From positions 29,617 through 93,616 of the forward strand of contig JAIEMT010000010.1 of assembly GCA_019751945.1 (NCBI GenBank): a stretch of 64,000 bases of DNA, in the 5' to 3' direction. Each line of letters opens with the position of its first letter. Position 1 is the stretch's first letter. This document shows positions 44,346 to 52,413 of the stretch, in pieces. The stretch is from a bacterium. Lineage in GTDB: Bacteria; Bdellovibrionota; UBA1018. The notes under the pieces are model-generated. The model was not told the DNA's origin, searched no databases, and saw only the letters and a list, made by a program, of their open reading frames with translations. The translations under genes and the position numbers were made by a program.

Positions 44346-45015
44346 AAAGTTCGTGCATGGAGCCGCCAATCCAAGTCGGTTGCAAATCGGGACGACCCAG
44401 CACGGGCGCTTCTAAAGCATCTCTCTGAAAAGTCGTGAGGACTGCTGCAGCAGGAATTTTTGCCATCAATGCCGCTTCTAGTCCAGGTGGAGAATCTTCC
44501 ACGGCGAGACAGTTTTTGGGATCCACTCCCACAGCCGCGGCTGCATACAAGTAAGGAGTCGGATCGGGTTTTGCTTTTCCCGTTTCTTCGCGCGAGCAAA
44601 CGCAATCAAATAAAGACAAGATGCCCAGCACTCGAAGGGCGGAAGTGAGTTCCCGATTTCGCGCGTTTGAAACCACAGCGATCTTGATGCGTTTGGATTT
44701 GAGCCACCCCAGCCCTTCTTGAACGCCGCCAAAAAGTTTGAGCTGGGCTTTGATCTTGGCCAGATAAAAATCGTTTTTGCGGACGGACAGATCTTTTACG
44801 TCGTACTGCGCCTTGTCCCAACCCGGGCGGTGCAGATCGAGGAGGGCTTCCAGGATTTCCGGCGCAGTGCGGCCGACATGGGCGCGGATCTCCGGTTCGT
44901 TAAAAGGGATGTCGATTTCCTTGAGAAGTTCACCCCACGCCGCGACATGGATCGGTTCGCTGTTGACCAAAACGCCGTCATGATCGAAAAGGACTGCTTG
45001 AGGGAGTTTTTTCAT
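44302..45015 (-). CDS. HAD-family phosphatase / beta-phosphoglucomutase-like
   Basis: A 237-residue HAD hydrolase of subfamily IA. Motif I is 'AVLFDHDGVLVNSEPIH', with His instead of the usual Leu/Met between the two catalytic Asp. A helical cap follows. Motif II is 'IAVVSNARN', the Lys is in 'ETGKAKPDPTPYL' and motif III is 'CLAVEDSPPGLEAAL'. It could be a sugar-phosphate phosphatase or mutase. Its ATG shares the palindrome CATG (45013-45016) with the divergent dUTPase ATG, leaving no space between the two genes. Confidence 0.9.
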   Translation of the reverse strand: MKKLPQAVLFDHDGVLVNSEPIHVAAWGELLKEIDIPFNEPEIRAHVGRTAPEILEALLDLHRPGWDKAQYDVKDLSVRKNDFYLAKIKAQLKLFGGVQEGLGWLKSKRIKIAVVSNARNRELTSALRVLGILSLFDCVCSREETGKAKPDPTPYLYAAAAVGVDPKNCLAVEDSPPGLEAALMAKIPAAAVLTTFQRDALEAPVLGRPDLQPTWIGGSMHELFTWMKTLAPNPPRL

Positions 45016-45445
45016 GGAATCCGTAAATTCAATCCGCGTTCAACGTTTATCGCAAGAAGCTATTCTTCCGACTCGCGCCCATGCTGACGACGCTGGGCTC
45101 GATATTTATTGTTTGGAAGATATCACCTTAGAACCCAAATCGGGTAGGGCAATTCGTTCGGGCATCGCACTCGCGCTTCCGCCGAAGCACGTGGGCCTGG
45201 TGGCTGATCGATCGTCGTTAGCGAAGAAGGGTGTGAAGTGCGCCGGTGGCGTGATCGACGCTGGTTACCGCGGTGAAATTCACGTCGTGCTCTGGAATAT
45301 TTCGGGCGAACCGGTTTTCATTCGTCGCGGGGATCGCATGGCGCAGATTCTGATTCTCCCGATTGCGACTCCTGCAGTGATGGAAGTGACTGAGCTCGAC
45401 GAAACCACGCGCGGAACAAAAGGGTTTGGAAGCACGGGAGCCTGA
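45014..45445 (+). CDS. dut: dUTP diphosphatase
   Basis: A 143-residue trimeric dUTPase with all five motifs: 'AHADDAGLDIY' (1), 'GLVADRSSLAKKG' (2), 'GVIDAGYRGEIHV' (3), 'RRGDRMAQILILP' (4) and 'RGTKGFGSTG' (5). It hydrolyses dUTP to dUMP and keeps uracil out of DNA. The start overlaps the divergent HAD start by two bases, so its promoter must lie inside the HAD coding sequence. Confidence 0.97.
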   Translation: MESVNSIRVQRLSQEAILPTRAHADDAGLDIYCLEDITLEPKSGRAIRSGIALALPPKHVGLVADRSSLAKKGVKCAGGVIDAGYRGEIHVVLWNISGEPVFIRRGDRMAQILILPIATPAVMEVTELDETTRGTKGFGSTGA

Positions 45446-45832
45446 TTACCAAGTTTTGGGATTGCAGGTAATTCGAATCCACCCGTGGTCTTCCCAGAAC
45501 TCTTCAAATTTGAACGGCTGAAACTTTTTGAATTTGAATTCTTGCGGGGCCAACGGATTGATCTGACCCGACGGCCCTTGCATGGTCATTTGGTAGTCAT
45601 CGGGGCTGATTTCATCACGCTGAGTGAATACGAGTGAAAGATAATCCCCGTTGAAATATTCGCCTAAGTTCGTGTCGATGTAATCGCGTTCCAGAAAAAG
45701 TTGGAAGGGAACGATGAAGTCGTTGCCGATGCCTTTTCGAAGATAGGCTTCGCAGTCATAATAGGTGAGGGTTTGAGCCTCGGCATGAACTGAGAAAAGA
45801 AGTGCGAAGAGGGGCAGAGTTTTTCGGATCAT
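45446..45832 (-). CDS. small exported protein, paralogue of the next gene
   Basis: A 128-residue protein with a signal peptide ending 'SVHAEAQT'. Mature part: 'YYDCEAYLRKGIGNDFIVPFQ' with one Cys near the N-terminus and another near the C-terminus ('RITCNPKTW'), likely paired. It shares the layout of the upstream gene at 45829 (N-terminal Y/F-YDC/EN, strands, C-terminal Cys), so they are probably tandem paralogues. The start overlaps the stop of that gene by 4 bp. Function unknown. Confidence 0.7.
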   Translation of the reverse strand: MIRKTLPLFALLFSVHAEAQTLTYYDCEAYLRKGIGNDFIVPFQLFLERDYIDTNLGEYFNGDYLSLVFTQRDEISPDDYQMTMQGPSGQINPLAPQEFKFKKFQPFKFEEFWEDHGWIRITCNPKTW

Positions 45833-46230
45833 GTCCGGGTCCTCGCCTCACAGCTCAGGTGAATTTTTCCGTAGGGTTCCCAGTTGTAGTTAAAAACAAA
45901 ATCCTTCCCCGCCTCAAACTCTATTTCGACTGCGTTGCTGTGTTTGTCCATGACAGCGACGGGATCGTTGTACTCATCGAAACGTCGAAGCTGAAATTTA
46001 TAGGCCGGTTGCCCATAGACTGGGGAGACATAATAATTCACCAGCTGATTTTGGAGCGGCCCCGCAGTGATATCCACATAGGTAAAAGTACCCACCGAGA
46101 AGATGAATTCGTTGGTGAACACCTTCCCGTCAGCGCCTGTTAATCTATTCTCACAGTAGAAAAAATCGAGGGCGAATGCATTGGAACTGAGAAGGAGTAA
46201 GCCCAGGAGTGCCTGTCGGATCGGTCTCAT
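45829..46230 (-). CDS. small exported protein, paralogue of the previous gene
   Basis: A 133-residue protein with a signal peptide ending 'SSNAFALD'. The mature part begins 'FFYCENRLTGADGKVFTNEF' and ends with 'KIHLSCEARTRT', with the two Cys in the same positions as in the paralogue at 45446. Strand-rich, no enzyme motif. It is the first gene of this small minus-strand pair. Function unknown. Confidence 0.7.
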   Translation of the reverse strand: MRPIRQALLGLLLLSSNAFALDFFYCENRLTGADGKVFTNEFIFSVGTFTYVDITAGPLQNQLVNYYVSPVYGQPAYKFQLRRFDEYNDPVAVMDKHSNAVEIEFEAGKDFVFNYNWEPYGKIHLSCEARTRT

Positions 46231-46327
46231 TCCCTCTGAGACTAGAGGGCTTCTGAGGTGACGTCAATATTTCGACACCCTGCTTCCTATATTTAAAAAT
46301 GACGCTGGGTTTACCGAAAAGAAGGGG

Positions 46328-47956
46328 ATGGGTTCCCTTCTGAGAGTTTCTCCTCTGCTGATGCTTTTGGCCGTGAGTTTTTCCGCGCCGGCGGTGGTGC
46401 GGGCGGCTGAAAAACTTTCTGTGGCAGCCCAAGTTTCCGCGCTTGAAGAGGATCAACAAACCTTCCCGGATAAACTACTTCAGAAGAAAGCAGACCCCGA
46501 GTTCTTGCAGGAATATTTCAGAAGAATTGACCAGGGAAGTTTAAAAATTTCTCCGTTTTTAAGGGCTCGATTGGAAAAAGCCTATGCTCAGATTGCGGAA
46601 CATTGGGCGGCAGGGGTGCGGCCCCCCGAGACTCGACTCTCGATCTTACAGAGTGTGTTGGCCCAATTCAGTGCGCAGAGTTTGAAGAGCGACGCCTCTC
46701 GAAATGCTGTCGTTTCTATTACGGAAGGTCTCTCCAAAGTTTTTAAGGCTCCGTCAGCCACCGAGCAAATGTTTCAGGAATTGGAAGAGGGTTTTGAAAC
46801 TAGCTTGAGTGCGCTGAAGCAGAGTCACGAAGCCCGACCTTTGGAGCCAGCCCAGATTAATCGCGTGATGAGATCCGTACCTTCTCGAGTCTTTGGTCAG
46901 GCCACATTTTTTTCGGCTGTGAGTAATGTCGTCGGCGTGAATCCACTTCTTCGCTTGCTTAACGCCACTTTGAAGGAAGTTCCTCCCCCTAGCGACATGG
47001 GACGGAAAGATCTCACTATTCGGGCTGGACAGATTTGGGCAGCAATTGAGCGTTATCCGAGTCTTTCGGGTGAGCAGAAGGAGTTTTTAAGGAAGGCGAT
47101 GATTCCTGATGCAGGAAGGAAGGCTCCCGATCATTTCACTATGGCCATTGTTGGATCTCCTAAGCTGGTAGGGGAGTTGATGCCCAACGTTCCGTACGAA
47201 CGAATGACCGGTGCACGAGGCACCAACAACGAGAAGTACCGAATGATGGCAGCGTATCCGGATGAATTGAGAGAGGCCGGATCAGATTTGGAGGCTCAGC
47301 TCCGTTTGCAAGATCGGGCGGGAGCAGAAATTCGAAAGACTTTAGGATTGCTCGACGACAGAGATATTCTGGTTGGTCTCGAAGAGCAGATGGGGAAATA
47401 TCCGCCAGCCTATGCCCGAGTTCAGCAGCTTTTGAATCGTGTGGGTACTCGTCCCCATCTCGCAAAGAATCCGAAAGTCTTGGAAGCCCTCGCTCATTTT
47501 TCCAGTCTCGGGAGAGATATCGTTCGAACTTTATCGAATAGAAGTTTGGCCGATAAAAACCTACTCGCTCGTATTCGGACTTTGAATACTCTGGCTTTGC
47601 TAAGTGAAACTTCTTCAGATCCGAAACTCTTCGAACCTATTCTGGATGCTCTTGAAAAAGAGAAATCGACTACTGTATTGAAAACGGCCGCGGACTCCAT
47701 ACTGGCTTCGACAAAACCTTTGCCGTTTGAAACCAATATCCGACTCCGTAGAATTTTAAGTTCCGGTAGATTGGACACTGTAGAGGGTCTGGACCTCAGT
47801 CAACTCCGGCGCCGGGTCTTTACCGCAGGCGCAAGCCGTCCGGGTGGCGGCAGCGGAAATCCCGCCCCGAATGGCGACGACGACGGTGGGGGAAGGCCCA
47901 AGCTCTCCATCGTTTGCGCTGAAGATTATAAGTTTACCGGGCCGAAGAAGCCTTGA
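46328..47956 (+). CDS. exported helical protein of unknown function
   Basis: A 542-residue protein with a signal peptide ('LLMLLAVSFSAPAVVRA'). The mature part is mostly helical, with repeated short helices that could form an alpha-solenoid ('RTLNTLALLSETSSDPKLFEPILDALEKE' region near 420-460). Near the end is a Gly/Asp/Asn-rich flexible stretch ('NPAPNGDDDGGG'), then 'IVCAEDYKFTGPKKP'. No domain is recognised. Its 3' end overlaps the convergent TrhO gene by 23 bp. Confidence 0.72.
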   Translation: MGSLLRVSPLLMLLAVSFSAPAVVRAAEKLSVAAQVSALEEDQQTFPDKLLQKKADPEFLQEYFRRIDQGSLKISPFLRARLEKAYAQIAEHWAAGVRPPETRLSILQSVLAQFSAQSLKSDASRNAVVSITEGLSKVFKAPSATEQMFQELEEGFETSLSALKQSHEARPLEPAQINRVMRSVPSRVFGQATFFSAVSNVVGVNPLLRLLNATLKEVPPPSDMGRKDLTIRAGQIWAAIERYPSLSGEQKEFLRKAMIPDAGRKAPDHFTMAIVGSPKLVGELMPNVPYERMTGARGTNNEKYRMMAAYPDELREAGSDLEAQLRLQDRAGAEIRKTLGLLDDRDILVGLEEQMGKYPPAYARVQQLLNRVGTRPHLAKNPKVLEALAHFSSLGRDIVRTLSNRSLADKNLLARIRTLNTLALLSETSSDPKLFEPILDALEKEKSTTVLKTAADSILASTKPLPFETNIRLRRILSSGRLDTVEGLDLSQLRRRVFTAGASRPGGGSGNPAPNGDDDGGGRPKLSIVCAEDYKFTGPKKP

Positions 47957-48656
47957 GGTCCGGGTCGAGCGCCACACGCTCGTCGAAGACAAAGCAATCC
48001 CCATTATAATGAGCGTCGTTGCACTTCTCGAAATATTTCAGAATGCCGCCTTCGAGTTGGTAAACTTCGTGGAGTCCTGCCTGCGCAGCAAAGGCCGTAG
48101 CTTTTTCGCAGCGAATGCCTCCGGTGCAGAACATGACCACGGGTCGGTCTCGGAGACGGGGAGCAACTTCTTTCCATTTTTCGGGGAAGTCTCGGAAGGT
48201 CTTGAGACCGAGATCGACGGCGTTTTTGAAGGTGCCGTGCTTCACTTCGTAGTCATTGCGGGTGTCGACAATCCAAACCGGGCGGTCTTCATCGAGCCAG
48301 CGCTTGAGTTCTAGCGGGTCGAGGCGGTCCCCGGTGGAGAGCTGGGGGCGGATCTCTGGCTTACCAAAAGGGATGATCTCTTTCTTGAGTTTCACCTTCA
48401 ATCTTTGAAAGGGAGTGTGGTCGGAGAAGCTCTGCTTGAATTCTAAGTCCTGAAATTCTGGGCGGGACCGCAGCAGCGCGGTCATTTCATCGACTTGTTT
48501 GGTCGGCCCCGCCAGGAACCCATTGATTCCTTCCGGAGCCAGAATGATGGTCCCCGAGACCTCAAGCGCCTTGGCTTGAGCTTTCAGTTCCGCCCTGATC
48601 TCCGGTAGTTGAGTCAATTCGACGAATTTGTAAAACGCGATGTTTTTTACTTCCAT
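47934..48656 (-). CDS. trhO: tRNA uridine(34) hydroxylase, rhodanese family
   Basis: A 240-residue TrhO (YceA-type) protein from ATG 48656 ('MEVKNIAFYKFVEL'); a TTG at 48677 is a longer alternative. The N-terminal part ends with 'IILAPEGINGFLAG'. The rhodanese domain has 'WIVDTRNDYEVKHGTFKNAV' and the catalytic loop 'VVMFCTGGIRCEKATAF' with the active Cys. It hydroxylates uridine 34 of some tRNAs using oxygen. It ends in the 3' overlap with the exported helical protein gene. The tRNA-Ala gene is 68 bp upstream on the opposite strand. Confidence 0.93.
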   Translation of the reverse strand: MEVKNIAFYKFVELTQLPEIRAELKAQAKALEVSGTIILAPEGINGFLAGPTKQVDEMTALLRSRPEFQDLEFKQSFSDHTPFQRLKVKLKKEIIPFGKPEIRPQLSTGDRLDPLELKRWLDEDRPVWIVDTRNDYEVKHGTFKNAVDLGLKTFRDFPEKWKEVAPRLRDRPVVMFCTGGIRCEKATAFAAQAGLHEVYQLEGGILKYFEKCNDAHYNGDCFVFDERVALDPDLKASSAR

Positions 48657-48724
48657 AGGGACGAAATACCATAGCAAATCGCGTGAAAAGAAGGTAGATA
48701 CTCCTCACATTCTGATTTGGTAAT

Positions 48725-48800
48725 GGGGGTGTAGCTCACCTGGTAGAGCGCCAGCTTTGCAAGCTGGATGTAGCAGGTTCAAGTCCTGTCACCTCCACCA
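48725..48800 (+). tRNA. tRNA-Ala (anticodon TGC)
   Basis: A 76-nt tRNA: acceptor arm GGGGGTG pairs with CACCTCC (one G-T), D arm with AGCTC..GAGC, anticodon loop ctTGCaa and T loop GGTTCAAGTCC. CCA is encoded at the 3' end. It reads alanine GCN codons. The last part (48778-48798) occurs again in reverse at 48866-48886. Confidence 0.97.
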
Positions 48801-48865
48801 TTTTCCACAGAAATCATTCCAATAAAAATTCTAATTTTTTCCGCATCTCTCTCTTCGAAAAAGGA

Positions 48866-48960
48866 GTGGAGGTGACAGGACTTGAAGCGAGAGAGCGACC
48901 CGCGGACAACTCCAAAGGAGTTGGGCGCGGGGCAGAAAAACAGGATGTTTTTCTGAGCGA
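48866..48960. repeat. structured segment carrying an inverted copy of the tRNA-Ala 3' end
   Basis: 48866-48886 is the exact reverse complement of 21 bp of the tRNA-Ala 3' half (48778-48798). Just after it are stem-loops: cccgcg (48899-48904) with cgcggg (48926-48931), enclosing aactcc/ggagtt (48908-48913 and 48917-48922), and cagaaaaaca/tgtttttctg (48933-48942 and 48946-48955). It may terminate the tRNA transcript or be part of a dispersed element derived from a tRNA end. Confidence 0.75.
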
Positions 48961-48962
48961 CC

Positions 48963-49081
48963 GAGGGGAGGCTACGCAGAGAGCGAGCTGGAAGCGAGCG
49001 AACGAAGTAGCCAAGCCCCGACTAACCAGATTCCCGGGCCGAAGAGAGCATTCCTCCATGCCCTTGTCCTCCATTGCCTTT
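48963..49081. repeat. copy A of a ~119-bp repeated element
   Basis: It matches copy B at 49738-49856 without gaps: 52 of the first 53 bases are identical (48963-49015), the middle is diverged, and the last 15 bases (49067-49081) match again. A stem ggctac/gtagcc lies at 48970-48975 and 49007-49012. The words gcgagctggaagcgagcg are repeated inside. It stands just before a start codon of an exported protein, as does copy B. Confidence 0.85.
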
Positions 49082-49107
49082 GTTTGCTTTTGGGTTATCG
49101 TTATTTC

Positions 49108-49632
49108 ATGGTGGGTAAGGTTTCGAAACTTCTAGTTCTATTCTCACTTTGGGGACAATTGGCGTTCGCTCTGGATAGCGACATCCGTCGGATTGAAATG
49201 ATGTTGAGCGATCCACCAATTATTCAGAGATTAGAAAAACAAACGGAAGTACAGTCGAGTGATACGTCGGAAGTCCGGCTGCGACGGGAGGATTTGAAAA
49301 AGTCTATCGCGGCATATCGAAAGGTGGCGGCTGATATCCGGGCCAAGTATGAAGGGTGGATTGCCAATGGCTATAAAGCCGATGAAGTTCGACGTAAAAT
49401 CCAAGCTATGCAAGATTCTGAGTATGTGAGGCTTGCCTTGGGTCAGATGGAGCTCTGTTACGTCAATGTGCAGGGGTTTCTCTTGGCGCCTAAAGGAATG
49501 AAAGGCAGTGTGGCAGAAGCCACTGAGAGTACCACGCTTAGTGGATTGAAGATGGGTTTAGAAGCTCAAGAGCAAGAACTTAAACAAGCACTTAGAGACA
49601 GTAGAGAAGTAAGAGCCGCCCCCGCACCCTAG
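49108..49632 (+). CDS. exported protein of unknown function
   Basis: A 174-residue protein from ATG 49108, with a signal peptide ending at 'LWGQLAFALD'. The rest is helical and charged, with a possible coiled coil in 50-90 ('LRREDLKKSIAAYRKVAADIRAKYEGW' region) and a C-terminal helix. One Cys is in 'QMELCYVNVQ'. A longer in-frame start at 49084 has no clear ribosome site. It follows repeat copy A and precedes copy B by 105 bp. No family recognised. Confidence 0.65.
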   Translation: MVGKVSKLLVLFSLWGQLAFALDSDIRRIEMMLSDPPIIQRLEKQTEVQSSDTSEVRLRREDLKKSIAAYRKVAADIRAKYEGWIANGYKADEVRRKIQAMQDSEYVRLALGQMELCYVNVQGFLLAPKGMKGSVAEATESTTLSGLKMGLEAQEQELKQALRDSREVRAAPAP

Positions 49633-49737
49633 GGAACTGACAGGTTTGGAGTGCAGCGGAACCAACTCGAGCAAGGTGCGATAAAAAAGTTCTTACAGCC
49701 CGCTACTGCCTCTTTCGAATATCAAGGCAGCCTGTTT

Positions 49738-49856
49738 GAGGGGAGGCTACGCAGAGAGCGAGCTGGAAGCGAGCGACCGAAGTAGCCAAGCTCCGCTCAA
49801 CCACAATCTCAGGTCGAAGAGAAGTTCCATCCCCGCCCTTATCCTCCATTGCCTTT
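49738..49856. repeat. copy B of the ~119-bp repeated element
   Basis: Direct repeat of 48963-49081 in the same orientation, 775 bp apart. The first 53 bases differ at one position only. The same stem ggctac/gtagcc is present. The rest of 49633-49991 holds no gene: a weak ctgcct/aggcag stem at 49706-49730, then this copy, then about 135 bp of promoter-like, AT-richer sequence before the next start. Confidence 0.85.
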
Positions 49857-49991
49857 CTGGGACATAAAAACTCCTGCTCCGACAAATTGGCTCAAAATAC
49901 TGCTTTGCGGTATTCGATTTTCCCCAGCAGATGGCTTGGCTCGCTCTTTGCTTAGTCAGTGAATTTTTCAATTTCAAACTTGGAGGAGATC

Positions 49992-50786
49992 ATGAAAAAA
50001 TCCGCTATTAGTTGCAGTGCTCTTTTTGGATTCGTCGCGCTTGTAGAGGCCAGTGTTTGTTTCGCTCAAACAGGTCCGGCTCGTCCCCTGACATTTCCGG
50101 CAACGCAGTTCGAGGAGATTCGGATTCATTCCGTCTATTTTCCGGTTCAGGGATACGATGACAATGACAACGTTCAGATCATGATTGGCGGAGTGACTCC
50201 TGATCCCTGCTACACGCTGGGCCCAATTCAGGTGGACCGCGATGACGTGAAGAAAATGATTACGCTTCATCAGATGGCTTGGAGAAGGAACGGCGGTCTT
50301 TGCGAGCCGGGTGATCTTTTTGAGGAGAGTGAGTTCAATAAAGAGATCATGCTAGGAAGGTTGCCCGCCGGTGATTACAAGATTTCCTACGGGGATGGCG
50401 TGACCATGAAAAATTCCCGTCCAATGCACGTCGATCATGTGACGGTCGATCATATCGATAATTTTAATTATGCTCGAGTTCGGGATTTGAGATTGCCACG
50501 TGTCGCCTTAGAGTCTCAGCGGATTGAAATCGTCGTCGGGGGTATTTTTTCCGCGCCTTGTAATGAGTTAAAGCGGCCTCTTCAGCCTCAGAGAGTGGGT
50601 GGAGATACCTTTGTCATTCTGCCGGTTGAAATTCGACCAGCTGTCATGTGTAAGTCTAGTTCCATTAAAGAGTTTCAAGAAACTTTTGACCTGGGGTTCC
50701 TGCCGGCCGGAGAATATCTCATTCACGTTCGGAGTAAAAACGGGGGAGTCGTTCAGGAAGTTCTCACTGTCTACCCCCGTCCTTAA
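49992..50786 (+). CDS. exported protein of unknown function, Cys-containing
   Basis: A 264-residue protein from ATG 49992, with GGAGGAG at the ideal distance. The signal peptide ends at 'ASVCFAQTG'. The mature part is beta-rich with two similar halves: 'PDPCYTLGPIQVDRDDVKKM' then 'RLPAGDYKISYGDGV', and 'SAPCNELKRPLQPQRV' then 'FLPAGEYLIHVRSKNG'. The repeat looks like two Ig- or beta-sandwich domains, each with a Cys pair. No function is recognised. A strong terminator follows. Confidence 0.75.
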   Translation: MKKSAISCSALFGFVALVEASVCFAQTGPARPLTFPATQFEEIRIHSVYFPVQGYDDNDNVQIMIGGVTPDPCYTLGPIQVDRDDVKKMITLHQMAWRRNGGLCEPGDLFEESEFNKEIMLGRLPAGDYKISYGDGVTMKNSRPMHVDHVTVDHIDNFNYARVRDLRLPRVALESQRIEIVVGGIFSAPCNELKRPLQPQRVGGDTFVILPVEIRPAVMCKSSSIKEFQETFDLGFLPAGEYLIHVRSKNGGVVQEVLTVYPRP

Positions 50787-50790
50787 AGGA

Positions 50791-50857
50791 ACAAGGCGAG
50801 CGAACGGGGCAGTTCAGTTTCCTTCTTAGGAACTGTTGCTCAGGTCGCTCGCCTACT
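50791..50857. terminator. bidirectional stem-loop terminator between convergent genes
   Basis: ggcgagcga at 50795-50803 pairs with tcgctcgcc at 50845-50853, with an inner cagtt/aactg pair and outer acaa/ttgt near 50791 and 50856. It lies between the ends of the exported protein (50786) and the trypsin-like protease (50869). There is no long T-run, so it may rely on stem strength or Rho. Confidence 0.65.
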
Positions 50858-50868
50858 TGTTATTTGAA

Positions 50869-51900
50869 TTATTTGCGAGAATGCTCAGGGCTTGGTGCGC
50901 CTGATACTCTACTCGTAGCAAGTACCCCCTCAATCCAACTTTTCAAATCCGGGGTGATCAGTGTAGAAAATCCAGCAAACCGAATCCCCTCATCCTTCAA
51001 ATAAGGGGCGAAAGAATTGACAGCGATAATTTCTCCCGAAGCATTTGTAATGGGTCCTCCGGAGTCGCCTCCCTTGAGTGGCGTGTTATCTTTCTGAATG
51101 AGGACGTGTTCCTCAAAGATGGATTTGAGGAAAGCCAAGGGATATCCCGATCGATCTTTCTTTTCTCCTTCAATCAAGCCTTCCAGTTCATCTGCGTCGG
51201 CTGGAAACTCTGCCAAGACTTCAGACAAGGAAACGGTTCTATAATGATTCATTCGGTGACCTTTGTAGATCCCCGTCAACTGGGAGTTGTAATCTCTTTG
51301 ATCAATTGGGCTATCGAATAAAATAAAGGGTTCGAGGTCATTGAGGATCCCGCCAGCGAGCTGATCCGTAAAACCGTATCCGAATACTCTCAACTCTGGA
51401 TGACTTTCCAAAGATAGATTGGCGGCAACCTTCAGGGGAACGGTCTTATCCGAGAATTTTTCGACGAGTTCAATAGCCATCAGATCTTTATAGATGTGAT
51501 TTCTATTCGGAGGTTTGTAGGATGTGGGAGGGAAGTAAATTTTCTTTATGGCTAAATTTCGCCGAAGCTCTCCTGTTTTTAGGCAGAGAATATCTACCTT
51601 GTCAGATTTCAATTTTTGAGGATTTTCGTTGCCAAAAAATATCTCTTCCTCAAGATAGCAGTGCCTTGCCATGAGTAATATTCGGTCTGTCAAAAAGGCA
51701 GTAGTGCAGGATGAGTGTGGGAGTGTCGGTTTTATTTTTTTTGTAATGGACGAAAACCGGTAATCCTTAAATGCGATCTGACAAACTCCTGAGGGAAGCT
51801 CCTCGATAGGGATCAGTTGATTTCCAGAAATGGCGTAAGAAAAGTAGGGCTGAGACAATACCGCTAGGAAGAGTACTGATGGTGAAAGTGCTTTTAACAC
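50869..51900 (-). CDS. exported trypsin-like serine protease
   Basis: A 343-residue S1-family protease. The signal peptide is 'LSPSVLFLAVLSQPYFSYA'. Catalytic His is in 'ILLMARHCYLEE' (variant of AAHC), Asp in 'IYKDLMAIELVEK' (variant of DIAL) and Ser in 'LKGGDSGGPITNASGEI'. Several Cys are present. The chain is about 100 residues longer than a minimal trypsin, with an insertion before the Ser motif. It likely acts outside the cytoplasm. The C-terminal residues are basic. A small exported protein gene lies 14 bp upstream on the same strand. Confidence 0.88.
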   Translation of the reverse strand: MLKALSPSVLFLAVLSQPYFSYAISGNQLIPIEELPSGVCQIAFKDYRFSSITKKIKPTLPHSSCTTAFLTDRILLMARHCYLEEEIFFGNENPQKLKSDKVDILCLKTGELRRNLAIKKIYFPPTSYKPPNRNHIYKDLMAIELVEKFSDKTVPLKVAANLSLESHPELRVFGYGFTDQLAGGILNDLEPFILFDSPIDQRDYNSQLTGIYKGHRMNHYRTVSLSEVLAEFPADADELEGLIEGEKKDRSGYPLAFLKSIFEEHVLIQKDNTPLKGGDSGGPITNASGEIIAVNSFAPYLKDEGIRFAGFSTLITPDLKSWIEGVLATSRVSGAPSPEHSRK

Positions 51901-51914
51901 TGCCTGACGCGTTT

Positions 51915-52232
51915 CTATTTCGGGCTTAGTGTCCCAGTAGCCGAAACAGCATTAGCGCCATCGGTAAAGGTGTAATGACCTTCCACCATGTAGGGAGAAG
52001 CGGATGCTCCGCCGAGAAGGCCGAAGTAATCATTGATAGTATTTTGGGCGAGGTTTACACACTCATCTAGGCTCAGACCTTTTTTATAAACGCCCCCCGC
52101 AGACTCTTCGAGAGAGGGTGTTCTATTTAAAGGGTACTGAGAAACCTTAACATCGCAGGTTCCTGCTAATGCAGAATTCATCAGAGAGAGACTCGCCAAC
52201 CAAAAAAGTCCAAGGTTCAAAATTTTTTTCAT
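51915..52232 (-). CDS. small exported protein upstream of the protease
   Basis: A 105-residue protein with signal peptide 'LNLGLFWLASLSLMNSALAG'. The mature part has two Cys ('GTCDVKVSQ', 'LDECVNLAQ') and ends with strands 'YMVEGHYTFTDGAN'. It precedes the trypsin-like gene by 14 bp on the same strand and could be its inhibitor or partner; that is only suggested by position. The 181 bp upstream are AT-rich. Confidence 0.65.
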   Translation of the reverse strand: MKKILNLGLFWLASLSLMNSALAGTCDVKVSQYPLNRTPSLEESAGGVYKKGLSLDECVNLAQNTINDYFGLLGGASASPYMVEGHYTFTDGANAVSATGTLSPK

Positions 52233-52413
52233 GGGGTCTGTATATAAAACCCTGCTTTTAAAGTCAATTTATTACATTGTTGATATTTAATTATTGATCG
52301 CTATTTAAGTAGTGAAAATGATTGATATTGGACACTGTTTCATAGGTTTTACTAATCACACCCATCCACCCTATCTATTCGTCCTGTGTCTGCGGGCAAG
52401 GTAGCTTCTAGGA
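52233..52413. promoter_or_regulatory. AT-rich divergent intergenic region
   Basis: The region separates the small exported protein (minus) from the cupin protein (plus). It is markedly AT-rich in its first half (TTTATTACATTGTTGATATT) and probably holds promoters for both genes. I could not fix -35/-10 pairs with confidence. Confidence 0.35.

Noticed and set aside
48814..49074. Minus-strand frame with a counterpart at 49703-49885 sharing a peptide
   Set aside because: The shared peptide is only the translation of the duplicated 119-bp DNA element; no ribosome site or protein features.
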